DNA of 49,944 nt, from contig JBOFIR010000073.1 of assembly GCA_051650265.1 (NCBI GenBank), forward strand, positions 1-49,944, given 5' to 3'. The notes under the pieces are model-generated. The model saw only the letters and a list, made by a program, of their open reading frames with translations, was not told the origin of the DNA and made no database searches. The position numbers were made by a program, and so were the translations under genes. The stretch comes from JBOFEH01 sp051650265. GTDB lineage: Bacteria > Bacillota > Clostridia > Lachnospirales > Cellulosilyticaceae. Positions 1-7,440 of the stretch are shown piece by piece (within the stretch, counting starts at the first letter, position 1; each line of letters starts with the position of its first letter).

Positions 1-1339
1 CTACCAGATAGGCCACAGAAAGTATGAGTACCAAGCTATAGCACACCAATTGGATGAGTCCATCTTCTTTGAAACGGTAGAAAAGCCTTTTACAAAGAGG
101 TGTGGCAAAAAAGATAGCGAGTATGAAGGTGATCGCATAGTTACGTAGATAGTAAATCACGGCGATCCCTTCTTGGTAGACAAAGAGGCGGTGTGTAAAG
201 GTTGTCAATAGCCCCAGGTCTGTGATGGCAAAGAGTGCCCAGCTCACAAGGAGGAGTACAATCACATAAAAATGTGAAATGATACGATGCTTTTCGAGGA
301 AGCGTAGAAGTACAGCTTTTTCGATGGCGATGAGCACAAAGAAGAAGAGTCCCCAGAAAATAAAGTTCCAGCTTGCACCGTGCCAAAAACCTGTACAGGC
401 CCATACAATAAAGAGATTGATATAGAGTCTAAAGGGTCCTTTGCGATTGCCACCTAGAGGGATGTAGAGATATTCTCTAAACCAACTACCCAGTGTCATA
501 TGCCATCTGCGCCAGAACTCTGTCATACTGCGTGAGATATATGGGAAGTTGAAGTTGGGCGGGAAGTTAAAGCCAAGCATCTTGCCAAGTCCGATGGCCA
601 TGAGGGAATACCCACTAAAGTCAAAGTAGATCTGAAGTGCGAAAGCCAGGATACCAAGCCATGCAAGTGGCGTAGAAAGTTTGTCAAACCCTAGGTTTTC
701 TACTTCACTCCAGAGCATTCCTACATTGTTGGCAATCAGCACCTTACTTCCAAGTCCAAGGATAAAGAGTTTGACCCCATCTTGAATCTGAGTCAGTGTG
801 ATTGTCCTTGATTGCAGTTCACGGTTGATGTCAGTGTATTTGACAATAGGACCTGCAATGAGCTGAGGGAATAGGGCTACGAATGCCCCAAAATTGATGA
901 TGTTGCGCTCTGCCTTGACCTTGCCTAAGAATACATCAATGGTATAGGAAAGCGTCTGGAATGTATAAAAACTAATACCTAGTGGCAAGGTGAGTGTGAT
1001 GGTTCCAATAGCTGTGCCAAACAAGGCATTGATATTGCCGATAAAGAAGTTTGCATATTTGAAGAAAAAGAGCATCCCCATATTGAAACAGACGGAGATT
1101 ATGAGAAATAACCGGCAAAGGTGTTTGTTATGACGGTATTTTTCGATCCCGAGTGATGCCAAGTAATCTACGAAGATCGAGGCAATCATAATTGGAAAAT
1201 ATGTAGGTTCGCCCCAAGAGTAGAAAAAGAGACTGAGTATGAGAATCGTTAAGTTTTTGAGCCGCATCGGCGTGAGATAGTAGATCAAAAAGGCAATGGG
1301 CATGAATCGAAATAAAAATAAAATACTGCTAAATACCAT
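1..1339 (-). CDS. MBOAT family O-acyltransferase (AlgI/DltB-like), C-terminus outside the window
   Basis: Membrane-bound O-acyltransferase, a family that moves acyl groups onto extracellular polysaccharide or teichoic acid. The frame is open from ATG 1339 (AGGAGG seven bases upstream) to the window edge, about 446 residues. It is strongly hydrophobic with many membrane segments. Landmarks of the AlgI/PatA subgroup are visible: QLIAGPIVKY near residue 165, YFDFSGYS near 245, FWRRWHMTLGSWFREYLYIPLGG near 285 and FWHGASWNFIFWG near 335, whose His is the expected catalytic residue. The next gene upstream is a DUF4358-like lipoprotein, a frequent partner of MBOAT genes in Firmicutes. The acceptor polymer cannot be read from the sequence. 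Confidence 0.93.
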   Translation of the reverse strand, partial: MVFSSILFLFRFMPIAFLIYYLTPMRLKNLTILILSLFFYSWGEPTYFPIMIASIFVDYLASLGIEKYRHNKHLCRLFLIISVCFNMGMLFFFKYANFFIGNINALFGTAIGTITLTLPLGISFYTFQTLSYTIDVFLGKVKAERNIINFGAFVALFPQLIAGPIVKYTDINRELQSRTITLTQIQDGVKLFILGLGSKVLIANNVGMLWSEVENLGFDKLSTPLAWLGILAFALQIYFDFSGYSLMAIGLGKMLGFNFPPNFNFPYISRSMTEFWRRWHMTLGSWFREYLYIPLGGNRKGPFRLYINLFIVWACTGFWHGASWNFIFWGLFFFVLIAIEKAVLLRFLEKHRIISHFYVIVLLLVSWALFAITDLGLLTTFTHRLFVYQEGIAVIYYLRNYAITFILAIFFATPLCKRLFYRFKEDGLIQLVCYSLVLILSVAYLV

Positions 1340-1371
1340 AAAAAACCTCCTAAATAAATGTATGCAATAAT

Positions 1372-1398
1372 AAAAGGGGGTGATGTGCACCCCCCTTT
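1372..1398 (-). terminator. Intrinsic terminator between the lipoprotein and MBOAT genes
   Basis: GGGGGTG (1376-1382) pairs with CACCCCC (1388-1394) around a 5-nt loop. On the minus strand the stem is followed by TTTTATTATT. It lies after the lipoprotein stop and 33 bases before the MBOAT start, so it may act as a partial terminator that lowers MBOAT expression. Confidence 0.65.
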
Positions 1399-1408
1399 CG
1401 AGAAGCCC

Positions 1409-1939
1409 TTATTGGGCAAAATAACTATCTATAATCGCTTCGGCTTTGGCCATTTCGTTGTCATAGCCTTTTTCGTAGTCACCGAGGATCAGTAGAAAAG
1501 CGTAGTCACCTTTTTGGATGACTTTACCAGCCTCTGCTTTTTCGTATTGGTCAGGGAGGTATTGGGCAAAGGCACTTACCACGTCTGCTTTTCTTTGCTC
1601 AAGTGCGGCAACGACAGTGTCAATCTTGCCAGGGACAGCTTTGACTGCAATGGCGTTGTCTGCAGTGGTCATAGTCATGCCAAATACACCATAGTAACTT
1701 TCTACATCAGCAGGATTGATGTGGAACATATCTTGAAGCATTTGGTCATCTACAGGACCTGGCATCTGAAGACCAATATCTTGATTGATTTGATCAATGA
1801 TAGCCTGAAGTGTTGTCCCTTCGTTGAGGACGAAGCTCCCAGTGCTGGTCTCAGGTGTTGGAGATGGTGCCTGAGAGCACCCAACAAGAGACATGAGAGA
1901 TAAAGATAATACAAGTAGCATGAGTAATAGTTTTTTCAT
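1409..1939 (-). CDS. Lipoprotein, DUF4358-like
   Basis: Predicted exported lipoprotein of 176 residues. The N-terminus is a signal peptide with a lipobox ending SLVGC, then a Ser/Thr/Pro linker and a roughly 130-residue domain with the look of DUF4358 (internal MQDMFHINPADVESYYGVF-like segment, then a TTADNAIAVKAVPGKIDTV-like strand-helix unit). The start is ATG 1939 because GGAGAAAGG lies upstream and the signal peptide begins there; the frame stays open 14 codons further but without such a signal. DUF4358 proteins often sit beside MBOAT acyltransferases, as here, which suggests a role in modifying a surface polymer. The biochemical function is unknown. Confidence 0.8.
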   Translation of the reverse strand: MKKLLLMLLVLSLSLMSLVGCSQAPSPTPETSTGSFVLNEGTTLQAIIDQINQDIGLQMPGPVDDQMLQDMFHINPADVESYYGVFGMTMTTADNAIAVKAVPGKIDTVVAALEQRKADVVSAFAQYLPDQYEKAEAGKVIQKGDYAFLLILGDYEKGYDNEMAKAEAIIDSYFAQ

Positions 1940-2033
1940 AGTCACGAACCTTTCTCCTATGTTGATATCAATTTGACGCACTTATCTTTATAAAAGTTCC
2001 CTGAAAGTATGCAAAATATACATCGAGAAGTCC

Positions 2034-2077
2034 ATGAAAAAAGCTACTGCCGAAAATAAGGCAGTAGCTTTTTTCAT
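2034..2077 (-). terminator. Intrinsic terminator, perfect 18-bp inverted repeat
   Basis: An 18-bp arm beginning ATGAAAAAAGC (2034-2051) is exactly complementary to 2060-2077, with an 8-nt loop and runs of T at the end in both directions. It terminates the holin gene (stop at 2090). Confidence 0.8.
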
Positions 2078-2089
2078 AGGAGTAAGGTG

Positions 2090-2344
2090 TTATTTCTTAG
2101 GCTCCTGTGTAGTGGGTGGATCCCCATCATCTTGCGTATTAGCGGGCGTTTTGTCGTCAAGATACCATTGGCTCGTAGTCGTTGGGTTGCTTATAATACC
2201 AGCCATAACCAAGATAGAGAGTACACCGTTTATAATCTCTTGGTAGTTTGGAATAATATGAACGCCAAAAGAAGAAAGAACCAGTGGAATCAAGGCGGCG
2301 ACAGATACCCAGAGTCCGTAGTTTTGCCATCTGGATTTGTTCAT
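2090..2344 (-). CDS. Small holin-like membrane protein, phi-LC3 family
   Basis: An 84-residue protein resembling phi-LC3 family phage holins. It opens MNKSRWQNYGLWVSVAALIP, has two membrane segments separated by NYQEIINGVLSI, and ends with the family's GIISNPTTT element and an acidic, proline-rich tail. ATG 2344 is chosen with GAGGTG five bases upstream; a GTG one codon earlier sits too close to that site. No endolysin, structural or integrase genes are nearby, so it is an orphan: either a domesticated phage gene or a chromosomal holin used in autolysis or protein release. Family membership is from memory of the motif pattern. Confidence 0.75.
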   Translation of the reverse strand: MNKSRWQNYGLWVSVAALIPLVLSSFGVHIIPNYQEIINGVLSILVMAGIISNPTTTSQWYLDDKTPANTQDDGDPPTTQEPKK

Positions 2345-2395
2345 CACAACACCTCATTTTTTTCAAGATCACTAGTAGTATATGACTAAATAGGT

Positions 2396-3439
2396 CTAGG
2401 CGTGACGCTCGACCATGAAGTCTTCTTCGAAAAGACCCGTATAGGCTGCGCCTGTCTCATCTTCATAGATCCCTTCACCATGCATCCGACCGTTGTAGAA
2501 TGTTCCTGTATATTTGTGACCATTTGGGAAGCGCTTGACACCTTTTCCTGTGATACGTCCATGAGTGACTTCACCGTGATAGATGGAGCCATCAAGTAGT
2601 GTAAATGCGCCTTTACCATGAGGAATACCGTCTAGAAGATCCCCTTCGTATTCCCCTAAGCCTTCTACAAATAAGCAGGCATGTGTAGCTGTCTGAAGGT
2701 AACCTTCTTCAAAGATTCCTTCGTATTTGCGGCCAGTTTCATCTTCGTAGGTTCCTTGCCCATGGGGCACACCATCTACAAATTCCCCCATATACTTGTG
2801 ACCGTTAGGGAAAGTCTTCATCCCTTTGCCTGTGAGTGTACCGTAAGTCAAGTCGCCACGGTAAGAAGAACCATCTACGAAGTTAAAGGTGCCTTTACCA
2901 TGGGGTTTGTTGTCTACCACATCCCCTTCATAGACACCAAGATCAGGGACTGTGAGTTTGCCACGGCCTGAAGCAAGCCCTTCACGAAACTCCCCTTCAT
3001 AAATAGAACCATTGGTAAAGTGTGCTGTACCCGTTCCTTGCATCTTGTTGTTCATGAAGTTCCCCTCGAATGTATTGCCCTCTGGGTCAATGAACTTACC
3101 ACGGCCTTCGCGTGCACCGTTTAAGAAATTGCCATCATATACAGATTGATCAGGCCAACGATAGACACCCCGTCCGGTACGTTCGCCTTTGTAAAACTCC
3201 CCTTTATACACTTCTTCATCTTCTAGATAGGCTGTCCCAATTCCGTGGGGTTCTCCATTTCTAAATTCCCCTTCATAGAGGAGTGCGCCTTCTTCGTCGT
3301 AGAGTTTGCCAAAACCATGAAAGTTGGCACCTTTGACATCGCCTTCGTACATCACTGCCCCATTACGATGGTAGAGTACCTCGTTTTGATAGATTTCTTG
3401 GTCTGATTTATTAAATAAATTTTTAATTTTCTCGAACAT
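2396..3439 (-). CDS. MORN-repeat protein with about 14 repeats
   Basis: A 347-residue protein made almost entirely of MORN repeats of about 23 residues (pattern YxGxFxxGxxHGxGxYxxxxG), starting near residue 31 after a short charged leader (MFEKIKNLFNKSDQE). No signal peptide or membrane segment is present, so it is probably cytoplasmic. A block of about 70 residues is duplicated: the stretch with KPHGKGTF, GKGMKTFPNGHK and DETGRKYEGIFEEG recurs as IPHGKGAF, GKGVKRFPNGHK and DETGAAYTGLFEED. MORN repeats form beta-hairpin rods, and in eukaryotes some bind lipids or proteins; the bacterial role is unknown. ATG 3439 follows a GAGAGGG site. Confidence 0.85.
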   Translation of the reverse strand: MFEKIKNLFNKSDQEIYQNEVLYHRNGAVMYEGDVKGANFHGFGKLYDEEGALLYEGEFRNGEPHGIGTAYLEDEEVYKGEFYKGERTGRGVYRWPDQSVYDGNFLNGAREGRGKFIDPEGNTFEGNFMNNKMQGTGTAHFTNGSIYEGEFREGLASGRGKLTVPDLGVYEGDVVDNKPHGKGTFNFVDGSSYRGDLTYGTLTGKGMKTFPNGHKYMGEFVDGVPHGQGTYEDETGRKYEGIFEEGYLQTATHACLFVEGLGEYEGDLLDGIPHGKGAFTLLDGSIYHGEVTHGRITGKGVKRFPNGHKYTGTFYNGRMHGEGIYEDETGAAYTGLFEEDFMVERHA

Positions 3440-3480
3440 ATGTAATAACCCTCTCGCTTAGTAAAATGTACACAAAATAA

Positions 3481-3516
3481 ATAGAACTAAGAAGTATTAG
3501 TGCTTCTTAGTTCTAT
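3481..3516 (-). terminator. Intrinsic terminator after spmB
   Basis: TAGAACTAAGAAG (3482-3494) and CTTCTTAGTTCTA (3503-3515) are perfect inverted repeats with an 8-nt loop. On the minus strand they are followed by TTTATTTTG, 30 bases past the spmB stop. Confidence 0.75.
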
Positions 3517-3545
3517 TATAACATTTTTAGATAAAAAGAGTACTA

Positions 3546-4079
3546 TTATCTCCCAAAAATATAGAGGGTTAATAGATAGGAGGTGGCAATTCCTACAAAA
3601 GTTGCAATGAGCGCACCTGGAAGGGTGAATCGTGTCTTTTTGACCTTGACTGTCATGAAATACACGGACATCGTGTAAAAAATTGACTCGGTACATCCAA
3701 ACATGATGGATACCAGGCGTCCCATAAAGGAATCAGGGCCATAGTTTTTAAAAATGTCGAGGATCAGACTTGTAGAAGCAGAGGATGAGACGGAGCGTAG
3801 CAGTGCGACAGGTACCAGCTCAGGTGGGAACTGAGTGAATTGTAAAAGTGGGCTGATGAGCCTGACGATCCCATCTAGAGCTCCAGAGGCGCGTAGCATG
3901 GCGACTGCAACCATGAGGGCTATCAAGGTAGGGAGAATGCCGATGACGACCTTGAAGCCCTCTGAGGCGCCTTCAACGAAGGTTTCAAATACATTGACCC
4001 GCTTACAGAGGCCATAGACAATGACACCCAATATGACGGTGATCAGTAGGCCGTCAGAGATGAGACCCATGAGTTTCAT
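3546..4079 (-). CDS. spmB: Spore maturation protein B
   Basis: A 177-residue integral membrane protein of the nucleoside-recognition (Gate) family. In Bacillus, SpmB acts with SpmA during spore core dehydration and heat resistance. Visible features are several hydrophobic segments, the EGASEGFKVVIGILPTLIALMVAVAMLRASG segment near the N-terminus and LRSVSSSASTSLILDIFKNYGPDSFMGR in the middle, both typical of SpmB. The ATG at 4079 overlaps the spmA stop codon (ATGA), so the pair is translationally coupled. A longer reading starting at 4142 exists but would overlap spmA by 66 bases and has no ribosome site. Confidence 0.95.
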   Translation of the reverse strand: MKLMGLISDGLLITVILGVIVYGLCKRVNVFETFVEGASEGFKVVIGILPTLIALMVAVAMLRASGALDGIVRLISPLLQFTQFPPELVPVALLRSVSSSASTSLILDIFKNYGPDSFMGRLVSIMFGCTESIFYTMSVYFMTVKVKKTRFTLPGALIATFVGIATSYLLTLYIFGR

Positions 4080-4663
4080 CGGATACGCCCCCTTTTCTTT
4101 TGCATCATCTTGGCATAGATGGTAGCAGCCAAGGTAGAGCATAGTGTGGCTACGATAGAGGGGGCCACGATTTCTGTGGGGTTGGCAGAACCAAAGGAAG
4201 CCCTATAAGCGATCATATTGATAGAGATCAGCTGGATGGTGGAGACGTTGATAATGAGAAAGGTACACATGGCATCAGTAGCGACACCAGGGTGTGGGTT
4301 GAGCTTCTCAAGTTCTTCCATCGCCTTGAGGCCTGGAGGTGTGGCGGCCCAGCCTAGCCCTAGAAAATTGGCGATAATATTGGTTGCTATGTACTTGCGT
4401 GCAGGATGATATGTAGGAACATCAGGAAAGAAAAAATTAAGTAAAGGTGTCATTTTTTTTGCAAGCGCATCGATGAGTCCTGCTTTTTCAGCGATTCGCA
4501 TGATTCCCATCCACATGGCCAAGATCCCTACAATCTTGATGCAGAGCATGACGGCCGCTTCGCTAGAATCTAGTATCCCTTGTGTAACGGGTTGTAGACT
4601 TCCGTTGAAAAGAGCGATGAGGATGGAGAAAATCATCATGAAACTCCAAAGGTAATTTAACAT
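4076..4663 (-). CDS. spmA: Spore maturation protein A
   Basis: A 195-residue membrane protein and partner of SpmB. The sequence begins MLNYLWSFMMIFSILIALFNG and contains EAAVMLCIKIVGILAMWMGIMRIAEKAGLIDALAKKM followed by NIIANFLGLGWAATPPGLKAMEELE, the family signature with the conserved helix break. GGAGG lies 8 bases before ATG 4663. The pair implies that the organism forms endospores. It is transcribed away from the abrB-like gene, with about 300 bases between them. Confidence 0.95.
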   Translation of the reverse strand: MLNYLWSFMMIFSILIALFNGSLQPVTQGILDSSEAAVMLCIKIVGILAMWMGIMRIAEKAGLIDALAKKMTPLLNFFFPDVPTYHPARKYIATNIIANFLGLGWAATPPGLKAMEELEKLNPHPGVATDAMCTFLIINVSTIQLISINMIAYRASFGSANPTEIVAPSIVATLCSTLAATIYAKMMQKKRGRIR

Positions 4664-4698
4664 AGAGATCCTCCTTCAATAATAGAACATGTCCCTAT

Positions 4699-4727
4699 AG
4701 TATATGAGAGCTCGTACCATTTCATAC
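4699..4727 (-). promoter_or_regulatory. Possible sigma-E type promoter for spmAB
   Basis: On the minus strand, CATATACT (4706 to 4699) is close to the sigma-E -10 consensus CATACAMT, with GTATGAA (4727 to 4721) 14 bases upstream as a weak -35. It lies 36 bases before the spmA start. A sporulation-sigma promoter would make sense for these genes, but the -35 match is poor. Confidence 0.35.
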
Positions 4728-4738
4728 CAAAAATGGTA
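4715..4738. repeat. 8-bp inverted repeat between spmA and abrB
   Basis: TACCATTT (4715-4722) and AAATGGTA (4731-4738) are inverted with an 8-nt spacer. Together with the abrB promoter this is the main structure in the 307-base AT-rich divergent region 4664-4970. It could be a regulator binding site upstream of spmA. Confidence 0.4.
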
Positions 4739-4885
4739 AACAGGAAAATCGACAAAATTATGAGAAGTTTAAATAAAAACACTTTTTTCGACATAAAAAT
4801 GTGTAACATATTAAAGTTTGACAAATATTATAATAGTAAATAGATAAAAACGTTTGAAAATCGATAAAAATTAACACCAGAATAA

Positions 4886-4914
4886 TTGACTTTTATTGCT
4901 AATTATGGTATCTT
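4886..4914 (+). promoter_or_regulatory. Sigma-A promoter of the abrB-like gene
   Basis: TTGACT (4886-4891), a 17-base spacer, then TATCTT (4909-4914), in very AT-rich DNA. The start codon is 57 bases downstream of the -10 box. Confidence 0.55.
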
Positions 4915-4970
4915 GTATTTAATTAAATATATACAAGAGTTAAAAAACAGTGTCAAGGGAGAGGATTTAA

Positions 4971-5234
4971 GTGAAATCAACAGGTATTGTAAGAAAAGTG
5001 GATGAACTAGGGCGAGTAGTACTACCAATTGAACTCAGAAGAAATTTTCAAATTAACGAGAAAGATTCTTTAGAAATCTTTGTAGACGATGAAAAAATTA
5101 TCTTAAAAAAATACGAACCAGCGGATATTTTCACTGGAAGTATGGAAGATTTAATTGAATTCGAGGGGAAAAAAGTTTCTAAAGCATCTATTATAAAAAT
5201 GGCTCAAAAAGCAGGTCTTAAAATTGAAGCCTAA
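4971..5234 (+). CDS. AbrB family transition-state regulator
   Basis: An 87-residue DNA-binding protein. Residues 1-50 form the AbrB swapped-hairpin domain (MKSTGIVRKVDELGRVVLPI, then ELRRNFQINEKDSLEIFVDDEKIILKKYEP), nearly the consensus of AbrB/Abh. The C-terminal 37 residues would be the multimerisation region. In Bacillus, AbrB represses post-exponential genes and is removed by Spo0A-P. The gene starts at GTG 4971 after GGGAGAGG. It stands alone between its own promoter and terminator, divergent from spmAB. Which Abr paralogue it is cannot be told. Confidence 0.93.
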   Translation: MKSTGIVRKVDELGRVVLPIELRRNFQINEKDSLEIFVDDEKIILKKYEPADIFTGSMEDLIEFEGKKVSKASIIKMAQKAGLKIEA

Positions 5235-5242
5235 TAGACAAT

Positions 5243-5272
5243 AAAAAAATCGCCGATCAGGCGATTTTTTTT
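5243..5272. terminator. Bidirectional terminator between abrB and the histidine kinase
   Basis: AAAAAATCGCC (5244-5254) and GGCGATTTTTT (5260-5270) pair around a 5-nt loop. A- and T-runs flank both sides, so it can serve both convergent genes. Confidence 0.8.
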
Positions 5273-5281
5273 GTTTATTTA

Positions 5282-7321
5282 TTAACCTGTATGGAACACA
5301 TCGGAGAATTCAAGCTCAATCTTAGTAGAAGTAATCTCTGGAGAGCTATCCTCTAAGATTCCTTCAGGAACATCTACAAGAGGGAAACTCACGATGAATT
5401 CACTTCCACGATCAAGTTTACTTTCAACTTGAATGAGACCGTGCTGCTTTTCTACTAAGGATTTGACTAAGGAAAGCCCAATGCCTGATCCCTCTGCACT
5501 TCGGATGAGTCCATTTTCAACACGCATAAAGCGGTCAAAGATGTAATCTAACTTTTCTTTCGGAATACCAACACCATTGTCCTTAATATGAATATGTGCC
5601 ATATCATGACTGCACTGCAAAGTCATTTCGATCATACCATTTTCTTTCCCATACTTGACTGCATTAGATAAAAGATTGAGTAGAATCCTCTCGAGTAGAT
5701 CAGGGTCTAGGTTGCAGTAAATTTCCTCAGAATCTGTATCGAATACGCAGGAAATCTGTCTACGGTTGGCGTAAGGAACAATAGAGCCTAGAAGAGATTC
5801 ACTGAGTGGCACAATATTGAGCGGTGATGCTTTGACGCAGAAGTAATTGCTCTCAAGACGTGAAATATCAAGGAGATTATTGAGGAGACGCAGTAGTCTT
5901 AGGCAATTGTGGGTAATCATCTGTGAATAAGTATCTAGTTCACCAAACTGTTGGTTTTTGATGAGGGTTTCTTGAAGCTGAGCGGCACTATAAATAATGT
6001 TGACTGGCGTCTTGAGTTCGTGAGAGATGGTGGAGAAAAATTCTACTTTGAGTTTTTCCATCTCTATCTGACGTTGTAGGTTATAGGTTTCCTTATGGAA
6101 ACTCAGGTCACGAACGGAAACCAAAATACTTGGATGATCATAGAGATCAGCAACAATAAATGAACCTTCTACATAGATTTGGGCGCCAGTGGGGGAACGC
6201 ATCTCAAAATCACTGTTGACCGGAATATTGGTTAGTGGGAGCTTCTGCATAAGTTTGCGGAGTTTAGCATGATCTTTTGCAGCCACATAGGTGAGAAAAT
6301 CTTCGCCAATCACAGAATCTTTTTTCTCACAGCCAATGAGTTTCATACCAAATTCATTCGTATCACATATATTAAAGTCTAGTAGGACAAAGTAGGCATC
6401 TGGATAGCAAGAAAGAATCTGTTTGTAGACAGAGTCCATATGATGATAGCGCCGATCAAGCTGAGACTGAGCAGTTGATAAATGGGTATAGTAGTGATTC
6501 ATGAGAGATACATTCTCTTTGTAAGGCAGAAGCTGTTCATTGATATAGATTTTCAATATGTGAAGGTTGTTAGTGATTGTGCTATAAATAAGCAAGAGGG
6601 AAAGTGCCGTCTGAACAAAGGTACCAAATATGTTAGGATTTCCCCAAAGGACATCTACAAAAAATATAAATGAAAGACCATAGATGCCGAGCATTAAGGT
6701 TAGGGTCTGCGGTAGCTGAAGCTTCATCTTGTCTGCGGTAGTCTTGAGATAATGATAAAATAGAGGAAGTATCAAAGTATGTAAGCTACAAAGGATCAGC
6801 AGCAGTATTTTTTTGTGTGCCTTGTAAGAGAGGTAAAGGGGATAGCTTTGACCAGTGCTCATACTGAGATTGATATAGAGTAGGAGCATATGTTGTAAGA
6901 CCACGATCCCAAAGAATCCTCCTATCACATGCTTCCTATACGCTGGATACCTAAAGATGATGATAATGGCTAGGAATGCAATAAGTAAGATCATGAGGAG
7001 TGAACATAAACTCATCAAGTAAATCATCTCTTTTTCATAACGAAATGTATGTAACCCCTGAACTGTGCTAAAAATTGCCGAGAGTAAAAAGCCAATGTAA
7101 GAGAGGCTTGTAAAGAATGTCAAATAAGAACAGATACGCATTTGTTTGACATGAATGGGGTAGTAGCTTATGAGTACGACACAAATATGACAAACAAGTA
7201 GTACAATCCAGTGAAAGAAGGAAAAAGAATCTTCTACTCTGAAGGCTTTGAATAGAAATAACATGTATGCATAAATAAGAATGAGTCCGAGCAAAGAAAT
7301 AAATGATTTGATAGGTTTCAT
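5282..7321 (-). CDS. Membrane sensor histidine kinase with PAS domain
   Basis: A 679-residue orphan histidine kinase. The N-terminal ~280 residues contain about eight hydrophobic helices, a MASE-like or 7TM-like integral membrane sensor. A PAS-like domain follows (CYPDAYFVLLDFNICDTNEFG), then a HisKA helix with the phospho-acceptor His about residue 434 (FFSTISHELKTPVN), then a HATPase_c domain with N box (LLNLLSNAVKYG), G1 (DNGVGIPKEK), F box (IFDRFMRVE) and G2 (GSGIGLSLVK). ATG 7321 is chosen because AGGAG lies 12 bases upstream and an AT-rich promoter-like stretch covers the 33 codons of open frame before it; ATG 7387 has no correctly spaced site. No response regulator is adjacent. Its signal and partner are unknown. 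Confidence 0.9.
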   Translation of the reverse strand: MKPIKSFISLLGLILIYAYMLFLFKAFRVEDSFSFFHWIVLLVCHICVVLISYYPIHVKQMRICSYLTFFTSLSYIGFLLSAIFSTVQGLHTFRYEKEMIYLMSLCSLLMILLIAFLAIIIIFRYPAYRKHVIGGFFGIVVLQHMLLLYINLSMSTGQSYPLYLSYKAHKKILLLILCSLHTLILPLFYHYLKTTADKMKLQLPQTLTLMLGIYGLSFIFFVDVLWGNPNIFGTFVQTALSLLLIYSTITNNLHILKIYINEQLLPYKENVSLMNHYYTHLSTAQSQLDRRYHHMDSVYKQILSCYPDAYFVLLDFNICDTNEFGMKLIGCEKKDSVIGEDFLTYVAAKDHAKLRKLMQKLPLTNIPVNSDFEMRSPTGAQIYVEGSFIVADLYDHPSILVSVRDLSFHKETYNLQRQIEMEKLKVEFFSTISHELKTPVNIIYSAAQLQETLIKNQQFGELDTYSQMITHNCLRLLRLLNNLLDISRLESNYFCVKASPLNIVPLSESLLGSIVPYANRRQISCVFDTDSEEIYCNLDPDLLERILLNLLSNAVKYGKENGMIEMTLQCSHDMAHIHIKDNGVGIPKEKLDYIFDRFMRVENGLIRSAEGSGIGLSLVKSLVEKQHGLIQVESKLDRGSEFIVSFPLVDVPEGILEDSSPEITSTKIELEFSDVFHTG

Positions 7322-7392
7322 AAAGCGTATTAACTCCTCAAAGATATTCGTTAGACCTATCTCATATGATAGCACATTTTGGGACATCCTAG

Positions 7393-7403
7393 TATAATAT
7401 AAT
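7393..7403 (+). promoter_or_regulatory. AT-rich divergent promoter region, -10 box for the hydrolase gene
   Basis: Two overlapping TATAAT boxes (7393-7398 and 7398-7403) lie 38-48 bases upstream of the hydrolase start. No good -35 is visible for either. The same stretch offers TATACT-like boxes on the minus strand for the kinase. Confidence 0.4.
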
Positions 7404-7440
7404 AATAGTAACCAATACAAAATTGAAATGGGGGAAGGTT

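Noticed and set aside
2402..2971. Plus-strand frames opposite the MORN gene
   Set aside because: They are shadows of the repetitive MORN coding sequence, without start signals.
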